A DNA stretch of 64,000 nt, taken from Nitrosospira multiformis (lineage in GTDB: Bacteria > Pseudomonadota > Gammaproteobacteria > Burkholderiales > Nitrosomonadaceae). The position numbers and the translations under genes were made by a program. The notes under the pieces are model-generated. The model did no database searches and was not told the origin of the DNA. It worked only from the letters and a program-made list of their open reading frames with translations. Shown piece after piece: positions 18,532 to 27,389 of this stretch; within the stretch, counting starts at the first letter, position 1; every line of letters starts with the position of its first letter. Location: assembly GCF_900103165.1 (NCBI RefSeq), contig NZ_FNKY01000001.1, positions 2,542,001 to 2,606,000 on the forward strand, read 5' to 3'.

Positions 18532-18960
18532 TCAGGGGATCCTAGGACTAGCCACTAACTCGGCCATTCCCGCTCCATTCGGGCCCGTGATAAAAATACT
18601 GCCTGAGATTCCCACCACCTGCCCGGCAGCATTGATTGCTGTCGCCTCGCTGAAATATCCATAATCCAGGGTGCCGAGATCGGTCATCCCCACACCGTTT
18701 GGGCCTGTAATGAAAGCGCGGGCATTACCATTTGCGATCATCCCATACCCGGCTACCTACCGCTTTCGTTAATATCCCGGTCGACGGTCTAAGATCGCCC
18801 CAAATTACCGAGATAGGTTACTTGCCGCCAGGATTAACGATGGCTAAGGAGAAATAGTCGGCGAAGGCTGGGATCGTCAATCCAAAGCCAGCGCTGAGGG
18901 CTGCGACCAAGGCGAGATTGCGAGTTCCAGAGATGGAGACGACTTTCTCCGGTAAAAGAT
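18532..18960 (-). pseudogene. Decayed HAF-repeat exported protein
   Basis: On the minus strand a fragment of 69 codons reads ARAFITGPNGVGMTDLGTL, then ATAINAAGQVVG and FITGPNGAGM, which is the repeat unit of HAF-family extracellular proteins. Upstream the reading continues as DINESGR but a one-base loss near 18758 (AGG-TAGCC in place of AGG-GTA-GCC) breaks the frame before VAGYG. Still further upstream (about 18870-18940) the frame NLALVAALSAGFG then PAFADYF looks like a signal peptide with a cleavage site. The gene has therefore lost its frame and most of its repeats. Confidence 0.7.
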
Positions 18961-19734
18961 CAGGAGTCGGATTCGTTTGGCCATGTAGATGCTAAAGACA
19001 TTTAGGATATCAACATAGAGTATCGGCATATCACCATTTCTGCCTACTCATGCCCTTCCTTTTGGCACTTCTTTCGGGGACGCGTTGCAGATGCAATCAA
19101 CCCCAGGCCAAACCAGCAAAGCTATCATCAATGCCGTGGATAAATTTCCTGATTTTGTTTTCATGATAGCTATGAACCAGATAGGAGGAGAGTAAATTTA
19201 TCCTAGCTCAGATAATGCTATAGGCATACTGAGGGAACCCTTGATTTCATAGTAAAGGAAACTATTAGCGATAGAAATAACCAACCAGCAATTCTATGGC
19301 AAACAGCGAGACGGTCACCCCTAATACCGTGCGGTGGTAATTGATTATCATATTAGAAGTCCAGCACGAGCCGCCAAAGTATATTGGGACAGTGTGCCCA
19401 TAAGTTTGGGATAGCCTGCATAGTCTCGCTCGATAATCAGGCCCATCATATCCTCTGTGGTTTCCCTGTTAATAGAGCGGCCAGATGTGAGTGGTCTAGT
19501 TTATAGACACAGGCATGAACAACGAAGAGTCGATATAAATTTACTAGGGAACCACGGGCGCGGCAAGTCTGGAATAGCGTAAGAACTTACACGTTTCCAA
19601 AGCTTGGGTAAGAGTCTTACCTGGCAGGTTTTTACATCCAGTTAGCTTGTCGAACCGGGTCGCAAAAAGCACCAGGTGGTTGATGGTGTTTTGTAATTAT
19701 AACTGTCCTTCTTTTCATATAACTTGGAGATAGC
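18961..19734. other. Gene-poor decayed region
   Basis: No intact gene is supported. The stretch at 19383-19480 is repeated in diverged form at 20964-21057 (see that entry). The rest shows short, interrupted frames only. The promoter of the 320-aa orphan gene should be near 19600-19720. Confidence 0.4.
19383..19480 (+). repeat. Diverged direct repeat, copy 1 (possible transposase fragment)
   Basis: About 98 bases align with 20964-21057 at roughly four identities in five, sharing for example AAGTTTGGGAT, CTCGATAATCA and GCCCATCATAT. In this copy the reading frame is broken. See copy 2 for the coding reading. Confidence 0.65.
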
Positions 19735-20697
19735 ATGTCTACTTTGTTCACGATTAATATACAAAATAACAGCAGTTCCTTTCAAAACTTCTATGTCTTT
19801 CAGCAACCTGCACTCTACGTAGGAGGTCAGCAGGTGTATTCGAATAGCTTGTGGAGTCAGGGTGTGCTGCCCAGCAGTACAGGGGGGTCTTCCGCAACAT
19901 TTATGATGCTTCAGCAGTTCTATGCCGGTGTTCAGCAGCAAATAACCCCCCCTGCAGTCGGAGGGGTTTCTGGATACTCATCTGCGATTCAAGCGATAGG
20001 CTTAACACCCGCAGCAGGTGGTTCCCCAACGAATAACACGACGAGCATGATCATATCCCCAGGATTAGGATTGACGCCACCTGTAAGCACAACTGGTCCT
20101 CAAACTGGTGCTTACCGGATTATCACCCCCACCTTTAATCCTACCGTAACTCCATACAATGCAGGAGCAGCATCTCAATCCCCGTCGGGTATAGTGACTC
20201 TTTCCAATTTCGTCGTTGCCCAGCCAAATCAAAACATAGATTGTCAGCCTGTACTACAGTTTTATGTACAGACTGGGACTTACACACCGGGTATGGTTAT
20301 TAATTTTTCGACTTCTTCAGTAAATGCCGCCCTGTGCAATGCAACTACAGGATTCGTGACATTTAATGTTAGTTACAATGTGGATGGTACCTGGTCTGTG
20401 ACGCCATCAGCTGCGACAAAAGTAATGGGGCAACCCCGAACCCAGGCACAGGTCCATCCTGCGATACCTTCGCTCTCCGCAGATGCGGCAAACAATGCAG
20501 AGATCAAGAATGAAGCCGGAACAGCGGTGATATGTACAGGTTACGCCGCTAACTTTAATGCGCCTGTCACAGTTCAAGCTCTGAGCAACCCCGGTGTTAT
20601 CCATCTCCATAATGAGTATCAGGTTGGTCCCGCCGGTGGTCCTTATACCGGACGCATGTGCACAAATATAGCGGGGAATATTGCTACATTCGTGTAG
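19735..20697 (+). CDS. Orphan 320-aa protein of unknown function
   Basis: The gene has an ATG preceded by AACTTGGAGATAGC, giving a GGAG ribosome-binding site, and ends just before a strong terminator, so it looks like a genuine single-gene unit. The protein is rich in Ser, Thr, Asn, Gln, Gly and Pro and poor in charged residues, with predicted beta strands throughout (FTINIQNNSSSFQNFYVFQQ, MVINFSTSSVN, GFVTFNVSYNVDGTWSV). There is no signal peptide: the N-terminus begins straight into a beta-strand. Three cysteines occur in the middle (DCQPV, ALCNAT, VICTG) and one near the end (MCTN). I recognise no family. Its composition differs sharply from the neighbours, which fits a transferred gene. 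Confidence 0.75.
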   Translation: MSTLFTINIQNNSSSFQNFYVFQQPALYVGGQQVYSNSLWSQGVLPSSTGGSSATFMMLQQFYAGVQQQITPPAVGGVSGYSSAIQAIGLTPAAGGSPTNNTTSMIISPGLGLTPPVSTTGPQTGAYRIITPTFNPTVTPYNAGAASQSPSGIVTLSNFVVAQPNQNIDCQPVLQFYVQTGTYTPGMVINFSTSSVNAALCNATTGFVTFNVSYNVDGTWSVTPSAATKVMGQPRTQAQVHPAIPSLSADAANNAEIKNEAGTAVICTGYAANFNAPVTVQALSNPGVIHLHNEYQVGPAGGPYTGRMCTNIAGNIATFV

Positions 20698-20731
20698 CCG
20701 TTGAGGTCCGGAATCTTCTATCGGATGCCAA

Positions 20732-20774
20732 AACAAAGAGGGACCCGATTAACCCGATTAGGTCTCTCTTTGTT
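20732..20774 (+). terminator. Strong stem-loop after the orphan gene
   Basis: AACAAAGAGGGACC (20732-20745) pairs with GGTCTCTCTTTGTT (20761-20774) over 14 bases with a single G-T mismatch and a 15-base loop. The 3' arm ends in TTTGTT. It lies 35 bases after the stop of the 320-aa gene. Confidence 0.7.
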
Positions 20775-21355
20775 CATTAAACAATGTTCGAAAACGGTAA
20801 CTTTAGAAGCTTGAACGAAGAGTTGATCGAGTAACTTTTTTTGAATTCATGTTGTTCTTCAGGCGACGATGCGGCGAGCTTCGGGTACTTGCAGAATATA
20901 GCTACTTGCAAAGATGGTAGTGCGCAAACACTTCCCCTATGCATCCGGCAAAAGACTGAAGAGATTGAGACAGTCTGCCAATAAGTTTGGGATGGCCTGT
21001 ATGGTTTCGCTCGATAATCACGCCCATCATATCTCTGTAGCAATGTTGATGGAACGGACTAATGCAGTAATCAAGTTAATGCAAGCACGTGCATGGCCCC
21101 GGGGCACATCTCCCATTCCTCCGCATCCGAGAATAATACAACTTCATATATTGGTTTGCTGGGATGTCGACAGATACGTAGTTTCCGAATCGATCTGAAT
21201 TCATCATTTACCTGTACACGTGGAACCATTCAGATGAACTCGACGATCCGGTTCCTTGTTCCCGCGGCCATTCGTGCACGCCCTCGCATAACACATCGTG
21301 CAGGCCACTTCGCGTTATCCCTTTGAAGGAACCACAGAGCCTTCATTTTTAATTT
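20775..21355. other. Region between the orphan gene terminator and the AraC-type gene
   Basis: No intact gene is supported. It contains copy 2 of the diverged repeat (20964-21057) inside a 94-codon frame that may be a transposase fragment, and otherwise nothing recognisable. Confidence 0.4.
20964..21057 (+). repeat. Diverged direct repeat, copy 2, with RAYT-like coding remnant
   Basis: This copy aligns with 19383-19480. Its reading frame gives MACMVSLDNHAHHI and then, a little further on, TNAVIKLMQA. That resembles the HUH region and following helix of REP-associated Y1 transposases, where NHVH is followed by a SRLMQ-type helix. The resemblance is short and the rest of the gene is absent, so I regard it as a possible relic. 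A true member of that family begins at 63938. Confidence 0.4.
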
Positions 21356-22123
21356 ATGAAAGGCATAGGAGTTGAGATGACCAACGCCGCTCACCGATTG
21401 CTGGATCCGACAGCCCGGAGCGTTAAATATATTTTACTGCGACTGCCCCATGCAATAAAAATACCTCCATTGTGCCGTCCCGAGCTCGGGTGTACTGTGA
21501 TATCAGATCAAATGTTTCATGATCAATCTTTGAACGCACGATGGCTGTTTATCAATCCGCAATGGCCGATATTTAAGGAATTACAGGCAGAGACGGCTGC
21601 CTGTACTCTCATAGCCCTTCTTGCGGAGCCACTGGTTCGAAGAGACCGTACGCCTTCTGTTAATATCCCGGATAGACGGCGGGGAGACAGACGGCGGGGT
21701 GATCTTGCCGTCGTCAAGGAGTTTATTGATAAGTCGTTAGCCTTGGAGTCCTTGGATGTGGCATTAATCGGGCATCAATTTGGTATGTCACGTTCATCTA
21801 TTTACCGGCTGTTCGAGTCGGAGGGAGGGTTGGCTAATTACATTCGCCGTCGTCGATTACTGCACGCATTCTCGTTATTAGTCTCACCACCACCCGAAGG
21901 CCGCCTGCGTATCCTTGACGTCGCAGTCGAATGCGGATTCAGTAGCGATATGGTTTTCGCGCGAGCTTTTCGAAAAATGTTTTCGTTGACCCCAAGCGCA
22001 GTGCGTTCGATGGCCGCGCTACAAACGCCAGAGCCTGGTGATCTGTTGACGAAGCTTCAGAGCAGTTCCATGGCTGGCATGTGCGATCTTTCGCATATCC
22101 TTGGACTTTCCCCGAAACGGTAG
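21356..22123 (+). CDS. AraC-family transcriptional regulator
   Basis: The C-terminal 110 residues form a two-HTH AraC DNA-binding domain: the first helix-turn-helix in VALIGHQFGMSRSSIYRLFE and the second in ILDVAVECGFSSDMVFARAF, followed by the usual F-x-x-x-P-S tail seen here as MFSLTPSAVR. The N-terminal 130 residues are shorter than the usual ~200-residue sensor of AraC-binding-like proteins, so the protein may be N-terminally truncated or start upstream. The basic stretch RRRGDRRRGD lies between the parts. Its target is not evident; no gene is placed in an obvious operon with it. Confidence 0.8.
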   Translation: MKGIGVEMTNAAHRLLDPTARSVKYILLRLPHAIKIPPLCRPELGCTVISDQMFHDQSLNARWLFINPQWPIFKELQAETAACTLIALLAEPLVRRDRTPSVNIPDRRRGDRRRGDLAVVKEFIDKSLALESLDVALIGHQFGMSRSSIYRLFESEGGLANYIRRRRLLHAFSLLVSPPPEGRLRILDVAVECGFSSDMVFARAFRKMFSLTPSAVRSMAALQTPEPGDLLTKLQSSSMAGMCDLSHILGLSPKR

Positions 22124-22186
22124 ACATTCCGGGAGGAAATCCATCCAGTCCAGTCGTTGCCACCACGGGAGGTTCTGATTTCCAGC

Positions 22187-22573
22187 GTTAAGTTTGGAAG
22201 TTGACCGCTCATTTAATAGATCAGTGTTGTGATTAATAACAATATTTCGTATTATTTTACGCTCACCTTTTGGATGAGTCCGCTACAGGGCAGATTGCAC
22301 GGTTTTTACGGCGCATGTCAGCGTTGCAATTCCTTGGAATGGCGCACCCCGGAGTGTGGCACGAGAGGAGCCCCGCGAAGCGGGGATCAGGCAGCGCAGG
22401 GGATGCCGTGACCGCGTTCCACGTGCATGGGGCGCCCGCATCCCGCTACGGGGTCACACCTTCCTGCGGAAGGCATTGCTCCGCCCTGCGCGGTCGCACC
22501 ATTCCGCGTCGTTGCGCCTTGCTCTGCACCCCAAAAATCGCACGCTCCGCCCCGTCCAACTGCCGGATTTAGG
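22187..22573. mobile_element. MITE family A, long copy 1
   Basis: The right end is CAACTGCCGGATTTAGG, the family inverted repeat; the left end (GTTAAGTTTGGA then AGTTGACCGCTC) is a degraded version. The interior matches the copy at 46720-47104 in the opposite orientation almost throughout, including a CCCCGCGAAGCGGGG palindrome. It encodes no transposase. It lies 245 bases upstream of ogt. Confidence 0.75.
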
Positions 22574-22817
22574 ATTATTCGATATTCCCGCGGACCGAAC
22601 TACTAGCCACGATAAGTTGGCTCGGGCGCTCGGATTTGCGTGCATCGTAAGTGCTGGCTGCTGGAGCACTAGGGTGTGCTGGCGAAAACGGGAAAATCAA
22701 TCGAGAGAAAGGTCATTTGACTACCATCATCGAATTTTCCTTTAAAATCTACTCACGATTTATGAGCATCACGAATCGTTGATGAAGGACGTTTCTTCAA
22801 TCATAAGGAGCCAGCAA
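22574..22817. other. Leader region of ogt
   Basis: No gene is seen. It includes the ribosome-binding site AAGGAG at 22805-22810, which decides the ogt start at 22818 over an upstream in-frame ATG at 22782 and the GTG/TTG-type start before it. Confidence 0.5.
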
Positions 22818-23318
22818 ATGTCATACGTATACAAGGTAATTGACTCACCTATCGGCAAATTAAAGCTTGTTGCAAATGGATCAAGGCTCTCTGCAATTTT
22901 ATGGGAAAACGACAAACCAAATCGAGTACGGCTTGGCTCGATTCACGAAGATAAAGATAACCCCATTCTGGCAGAGACGGAACGGCAACTGAATGAGTAT
23001 TTCGCGGGAAAAAGAAACTGTTTTGAGCTTGAACTCGACTTTGCTGGAACCGAATTTCAAAAAAAGGTTTGGGAAACGCTGTTGACTATTCCGTTCGGAG
23101 AAACTCGCAGCTACGGGGAAATCGCGGTGCAAATTGGCAATGCCAAGGCAGTTCGCGCAGTGGGCGCTGCCACTGGAAAAAATCCGATCTCTATTATCAC
23201 CCCTTGCCATCGCGTAATAGGTGCATCGGGTGATCTCACGGGATTTGCTGGTGGACTCAGGGTAAAGAAGATGTTGCTCACTTTAGAAAGTGGTGATACG
23301 TCGCAAACTGCAGTATGA
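22818..23318 (+). CDS. ogt: Methylated-DNA--protein-cysteine S-methyltransferase
   Basis: This suicide enzyme transfers the alkyl group from O6-alkylguanine in DNA to its own cysteine. The 166-aa protein has the active-site motif PCHRV with Cys130, preceded by the HTH region containing IPFGETRSYGEIA and by the conserved AVRAVGAATGKNP (the GAAxxxNP block). An AAGGAG site 7 bases before ATG 22818 supports this start. It has no fused Ada regulatory domain, so it is the Ogt type. It stands alone on the plus strand between a MITE and the convergent accessory operon. Confidence 0.93.
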   Translation: MSYVYKVIDSPIGKLKLVANGSRLSAILWENDKPNRVRLGSIHEDKDNPILAETERQLNEYFAGKRNCFELELDFAGTEFQKKVWETLLTIPFGETRSYGEIAVQIGNAKAVRAVGAATGKNPISIITPCHRVIGASGDLTGFAGGLRVKKMLLTLESGDTSQTAV

Positions 23319-23460
23319 CTGATGATGACTTATCGAGAAGTATCCATGGGGTGCGTTTTTCATCTGGATCGGATGCGAGCGTGGCCGATATCGCCGTCGC
23401 GGGTGCGAAATAAGTGTTAACAGGCCCAAGCGTATAATCTCCTGGACCAAACCACTGACT

Positions 23461-24558
23461 TCACAACGAGTCGCACGCCTCGAACAGCTCCGCGTGGACA
23501 CTCCAGACCATGTGCTTGCGCCTGTCATTATAGGTAACCCACCTTAGGTCGCGCCGGTAAGCGTCGTTATGTGGACTAGGTCCACCTTCTACTACACTGC
23601 CGATCCCGCCTATCGGGCGAAATCCTAACCGTTGCGCCAATCTACGAAGCGACTCCTCTGCTGTACCCAACTCAGTGCCGTACGCGCCATAGCCCAGCCA
23701 GTTGCTACGATCGACGAAGCGCTCGTCCTGATCGAAGGGGCTACTCAGTAGTAGCAGGCCACCGTCGTGTATTCGATGTCGCAGTGTACGGAGAAACGCT
23801 TCCAGGTTTGGCACGCGTTCAATCAGTGCCGAGCATACAATCCCGTCGAAGAGACGGAAGGGAAGGCACTGTTCGTCAGCGACCACGAAAACCACGTTGT
23901 TGCGAACAACAGAGGACACATCCACAACGATCTCTGCATCTCCTGCGTACTTTCCGGAAACCGTCGCCTCCCCCGCGCGAAATGAAACGCAGCGATGCCG
24001 TTGTATCGTTTTGGCAACTCGAATATGAGTTTCGGAGGAATCAGCACCTACGACAACTCGAGCCCTCCGCGCGAGCTCGTGGGAGAGTCTTCCCACCGAA
24101 CACCCCAGGTCGAGCACTGTAGCGCCCGGTGGGAGTTTAGTGAAGAGCATCTCGGCCATGGACCGATAGTACATATTGTTTGCTGAGGACGAATAGAAAC
24201 CCGTGGCATCGTGCAGATCGAGATGAGTGCGTGCTGCCTTGTCATCCGCGATCACGTCGCGAAAGTGGGTCTGAATATAGGCGCGCGCATACGCCTCGGA
24301 GTTATACCGTCCTCTGCCAAAGTCATCCTTTCTTCCGGCCGAATGAGGTAGTCCAGAAAAGAATCCTACACCATCCTCTACACAGAAGTTGCGTTTGCAT
24401 CGCAAGCAATGAAGAACCCCGGCTTCGAATGTTGAGGTCATTTCAGGAGCCACCTCAATCTTACCTGTGTATGGCACAGCTTCGAGAGGGGGCGGATTGG
24501 GAGCGTCATTTACACAGACGGGACAGACTAAGTCACTGCCTATGAGATCCAAACGCAT
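23461..24558 (-). CDS. SAM-dependent methyltransferase with N-terminal zinc ribbon
   Basis: The 365-aa protein starts with a zinc-ribbon-like pair of CxxC motifs (CPVC near residue 12 and CLRC near residue 52). It then has a class I methyltransferase core with motif I ATVLDLGCSVGRLSHELA and the acidic strand-2 end VVGADSS. A post-motif region FDGIVCSALIERVPN and the strand HDGGLLLLSSPFDQ complete the fold. The methyl acceptor is unknown. It is the last gene of the five-gene accessory operon, 121 bases after the preceding gene, with an AGGAGAG site. In other biosynthetic operons such enzymes cap small molecules; here that is inference. Confidence 0.8.
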   Translation of the reverse strand: MRLDLIGSDLVCPVCVNDAPNPPPLEAVPYTGKIEVAPEMTSTFEAGVLHCLRCKRNFCVEDGVGFFSGLPHSAGRKDDFGRGRYNSEAYARAYIQTHFRDVIADDKAARTHLDLHDATGFYSSSANNMYYRSMAEMLFTKLPPGATVLDLGCSVGRLSHELARRARVVVGADSSETHIRVAKTIQRHRCVSFRAGEATVSGKYAGDAEIVVDVSSVVRNNVVFVVADEQCLPFRLFDGIVCSALIERVPNLEAFLRTLRHRIHDGGLLLLSSPFDQDERFVDRSNWLGYGAYGTELGTAEESLRRLAQRLGFRPIGGIGSVVEGGPSPHNDAYRRDLRWVTYNDRRKHMVWSVHAELFEACDSL

Positions 24559-24679
24559 AGAGCTCTCCTGGGTGAAAAAGACATGGCAATGACGTTACTC
24601 CTCCCCGGGCAATGCACTTTCACCTAATAGTCCTGGGATTTGGGATCTCTGAAAATCCAAAATCTGGTGCGCGCATCCC

Positions 24680-25570
24680 TCACGCAGGGTGTCGCAAACC
24701 TTTCATATAGGCAATCGCTTGATCAAGTGCTTCTGGGATCTGCCCATCACTCGCATAGAAAAAATGCTTGGGCTCCTCAAGCATGAAAGTCCCACGAATG
24801 CCCATCGTTATGAAAGTGCTGTCTCGCGGCACCAAGACGACGGCCTTGCGAGCTAGGGTGGGGTCCGCGCAAACAACCCCATATTCCATCGCAACCGACG
24901 AAGACCCTGGTGTCAACAGAACAACTATATGTTCAGCGATATGCATAAGTGCATGCACGCGAAGAAACAGGTTCAGAATGTCACGTGCATGGGTCATGGA
25001 GGTCATACACTCAAGTCCGCTCAGCCGCAACCGATGGCAAACCATAACGGTGCGTTCAAAGGGCAGAATTGGCTGTTCCGTAGCCAAGCGCTCCAAAACC
25101 GCTGTAGGATTGTCGAAGAGACGAATTGCATAATCTGCTGGAAAGAATGCCCCCAATATAAGGACGCGAGGCCGGGGAGCAGTACGGATTCCGAATCGCC
25201 CTTGTAATGGGATTGGAGCGACGCGGGAAAATCGCTGACTATCAACACAATCACATAAATCGTACGTTTCTCCCTCAATGAAGGCTTCTAGACTGCTAGC
25301 GCTCCGTCCGTTCTCGAAACAAGGTTTATTGAAAACCCAAGCTAGATACCTGCTCGTGGTTTGTAATCCGTACGTATCGAGAACTGCCATGCTTTGATGT
25401 AGCAACGCCCTCCCACGGCTACCATCGGTGTACAGACTTAATTCACGAGAGAAAAGCGGATAAGCAAATGTACGCTCACCGACCGGAACATGAAAGTAGT
25501 AGCTTGGCGACATAATGTTACGGAGAATCGAATCGGCCAATCCACCCTTTAACATGGGATACTGATTCAT
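24680..25570 (-). CDS. Unknown protein of the mdh/citrate-synthase-like operon
   Basis: The 296-aa protein starts in an ATGA overlap with the end of the nucleotidyltransferase gene, so the two are probably translationally coupled. I do not recognise a family. The C-terminal third has an alternating strand/helix pattern, with a hydrophobic strand HIVVLLT followed by PGSSSVAMEYGVV and another strand KAVVLVP. This is reminiscent of Rossmann-like nucleoside or nucleotide-handling folds (for example nucleoside 2-deoxyribosyltransferases), but the resemblance is loose. An N-terminal segment of 110 residues is rich in aromatic residues, and DLCDCVDS contains two cysteines. A role acting on the product of its coupled partner is the best guess. 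Confidence 0.7.
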   Translation of the reverse strand: MNQYPMLKGGLADSILRNIMSPSYYFHVPVGERTFAYPLFSRELSLYTDGSRGRALLHQSMAVLDTYGLQTTSRYLAWVFNKPCFENGRSASSLEAFIEGETYDLCDCVDSQRFSRVAPIPLQGRFGIRTAPRPRVLILGAFFPADYAIRLFDNPTAVLERLATEQPILPFERTVMVCHRLRLSGLECMTSMTHARDILNLFLRVHALMHIAEHIVVLLTPGSSSVAMEYGVVCADPTLARKAVVLVPRDSTFITMGIRGTFMLEEPKHFFYASDGQIPEALDQAIAYMKGLRHPA

Positions 25571-26190
25571 AATGCCTTCGGGGGAGTGGTGCTCGCGTAC
25601 AGGTTGTGCTCAGCAATATAGGCAATGAGCTCAGGAGTCAGTAGCGGAGTCGGTACTCCGCGAGTAAGCTGATCACGGACCTGCGTTGATGACGCGCCTC
25701 GAATTCGCGGCACAAACGATTGAACAGTGCACCGGGCTAGAGTGCTACAAACGATCGAATCTTCGTCGCGTAGGCACACAATGAGTTGCCGGACCACTTC
25801 AAGCGAGTGTTCTGGGAACTGTGCGACATACCATTCTAGGGTACTTGCGCCTAATATGAGGTAAACATCATCATCTGGATGCGCTTCTTCAATGGTGCGG
25901 TGAATATCCCACAATTCAGCCTTCTCAAACCGCTCGTTATCTTTTGCTGAGAATTGGGTGAGAACACCAGGGTACGCTCCAAAAAGCAAATCAATCATTT
26001 TCTGACGATGAACTAGATTGACCAAAGCCTTATATTTGACGAGCCGGTCAGCTACAACATAGACCAAATTTAAGCCAAACTCCTGCATTGCATCCTGCAC
26101 GAGGAATAAATGTGCAAGGTGTGGCGGGTTGAAACTCCCCACGAACACACCGATTCGAGATCTCCGAGCCTCGCGCGAAGTAACAGCCAT
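25567..26190 (-). CDS. NMNAT-family nucleotidyltransferase
   Basis: The 207-aa protein has the HIGH-type motif of nucleotidyltransferases as GSFNPPHLAHLFL near its N-terminus and the second signature as ASSTQVRDQL near residue 170, both as in nicotinate/nicotinamide mononucleotide adenylyltransferases. The central helices and DVYLILGAST block also fit. ATG 26190 is preferred over an upstream TTG. NadD proper is usually encoded beside rsfS or proA in proteobacteria, so location in an accessory operon between a citrate-synthase homologue and an unknown gene suggests a specialised substrate. Family members activate acids or phosphonates as nucleotidyl esters in some natural-product pathways. Confidence 0.85.
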   Translation of the reverse strand: MAVTSREARRSRIGVFVGSFNPPHLAHLFLVQDAMQEFGLNLVYVVADRLVKYKALVNLVHRQKMIDLLFGAYPGVLTQFSAKDNERFEKAELWDIHRTIEEAHPDDDVYLILGASTLEWYVAQFPEHSLEVVRQLIVCLRDEDSIVCSTLARCTVQSFVPRIRGASSTQVRDQLTRGVPTPLLTPELIAYIAEHNLYASTTPPKAL

Positions 26191-26208
26191 GGTTTCACCC
26201 AAAGCATT

Positions 26209-27357
26209 TCAAGGAAATTCTGCACCAGCAACGACCTTCCCGATATAGGCCGACCGTGGATGCATCACACCAGTCAGGCCACTTTTCTGCTGTTTGCGCT
26301 GCTCAGCGATATGAGCGCTCCAGCCCGCGATACGGGCACAGGCAAACACCGTCACCAGGAGGTCTGACGGCACCCCGACTGAACGCAAGACGAGTGCGGA
26401 GTAGTACTCCACATTCGTCAGCCATGGGTGTTCAGGTTTGTGATACCTAAGGAAACTGAGGATCCGCTGCTCAAGATGGTGTACTTTGGCATGCATCTCG
26501 GGGTCCAAGACCTGAAGCATACCCTTGAATATCTCGGATCGCGGATCTATGGTCTCATACACAGGATGACCGAATCCCATGAGTCGCAAACCTTTGGCTA
26601 GCTGATCACTGCACCACTTCTCGATATCCACAGCGCATAGAGCTTCATCGATTTGGTTCAATACAAGGGGTGGGGCTCCGCCATGTAGCGGCCCTTGAAG
26701 TGCGCAAATTGCACCTATAACAGCAGGATAGTAAGTGGCGCCTGTTGAGGCGATGACACGTGCGTTCAACGTAGAGGCATTCAGGGCATGCTCTGCCATC
26801 AAGACCATGTATGTATCCATAGCCTTTGCATGTTGCTCACTCGCTTTTTCACCGCTAAGCATATAGAGAAAATTTGCGGCATGACCAAGCTCTCGAACCG
26901 CTGGCAGAGGCTTTAGGCGCTGCCTGAGACGATGAACTGCCGCCGCGATCGAAGGTAACGTCGCAACGCAAGATATCATGGTCTCCAATTCTGACTTCGC
27001 ATCATCCCAGATTGCGCCCTCAGCAGCCAATACCGCCTTAACCACGTCAATTGGACGTGAATGGGATGGGAAACAATTCAAGACAGTCTGGCTGAGCTCA
27101 GAAAGGCATCTACTGTCTACAAAACCGCGCCGGAAGTCCTCCCGCTCCCTTCCTCTTGACAGAGAACCGTGCAATAGTAGGTAAAATATATCCTCAAACT
27201 CTGCATCTCGTGCCAACTCCTGAATACCGACGCCCCGAATAAAAAGTCGTCCGGTCCTTCCATCGATTAGACTAAGCTCGGTCTGTGACGCGATCAACTT
27301 ATCGAATTGTACTTTTGTTGCTCGCATAGATTTCTCAAAGGCATTGTGCGGATTCAT
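26209..27357 (-). CDS. Citrate-synthase-family protein with altered catalytic position
   Basis: The 382-aa protein has the citrate synthase layout: EHALNAST (His190), the acetyl-CoA-binding GPLHGGAP (His225) and GFGHPVYE (His264). The last catalytic residue is normally an aspartate in NVDFYSG; here the block reads NVEYYSALVL, giving Glu318. The family joins acetyl-CoA or another acyl-CoA to a 2-keto acid, and homologues make 2-methylcitrate or other tricarboxylates. The gene follows the mdh homologue by 32 bases and precedes the nucleotidyltransferase by 18, so it belongs to a specialised operon. The Asp-to-Glu change and the setting suggest that it is not the housekeeping citrate synthase. 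Confidence 0.88.
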   Translation of the reverse strand: MNPHNAFEKSMRATKVQFDKLIASQTELSLIDGRTGRLFIRGVGIQELARDAEFEDIFYLLLHGSLSRGREREDFRRGFVDSRCLSELSQTVLNCFPSHSRPIDVVKAVLAAEGAIWDDAKSELETMISCVATLPSIAAAVHRLRQRLKPLPAVRELGHAANFLYMLSGEKASEQHAKAMDTYMVLMAEHALNASTLNARVIASTGATYYPAVIGAICALQGPLHGGAPPLVLNQIDEALCAVDIEKWCSDQLAKGLRLMGFGHPVYETIDPRSEIFKGMLQVLDPEMHAKVHHLEQRILSFLRYHKPEHPWLTNVEYYSALVLRSVGVPSDLLVTVFACARIAGWSAHIAEQRKQQKSGLTGVMHPRSAYIGKVVAGAEFP

Positions 27358-27389
27358 CCGCAGGGTATTGCCCCCTTGGTTAACAGGCC

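Noticed and set aside
18194-18664. A 156-codon plus-strand frame
   Set aside because: Its right part lies opposite the HAF-repeat relic and the rest has no family resemblance or ribosome-binding site.
18770-21672. Shared 13-base string GTTAATATCCCGG near 18777 and 21659
   Set aside because: Matches of this length are expected by chance in 64 kb, and the flanks do not align.
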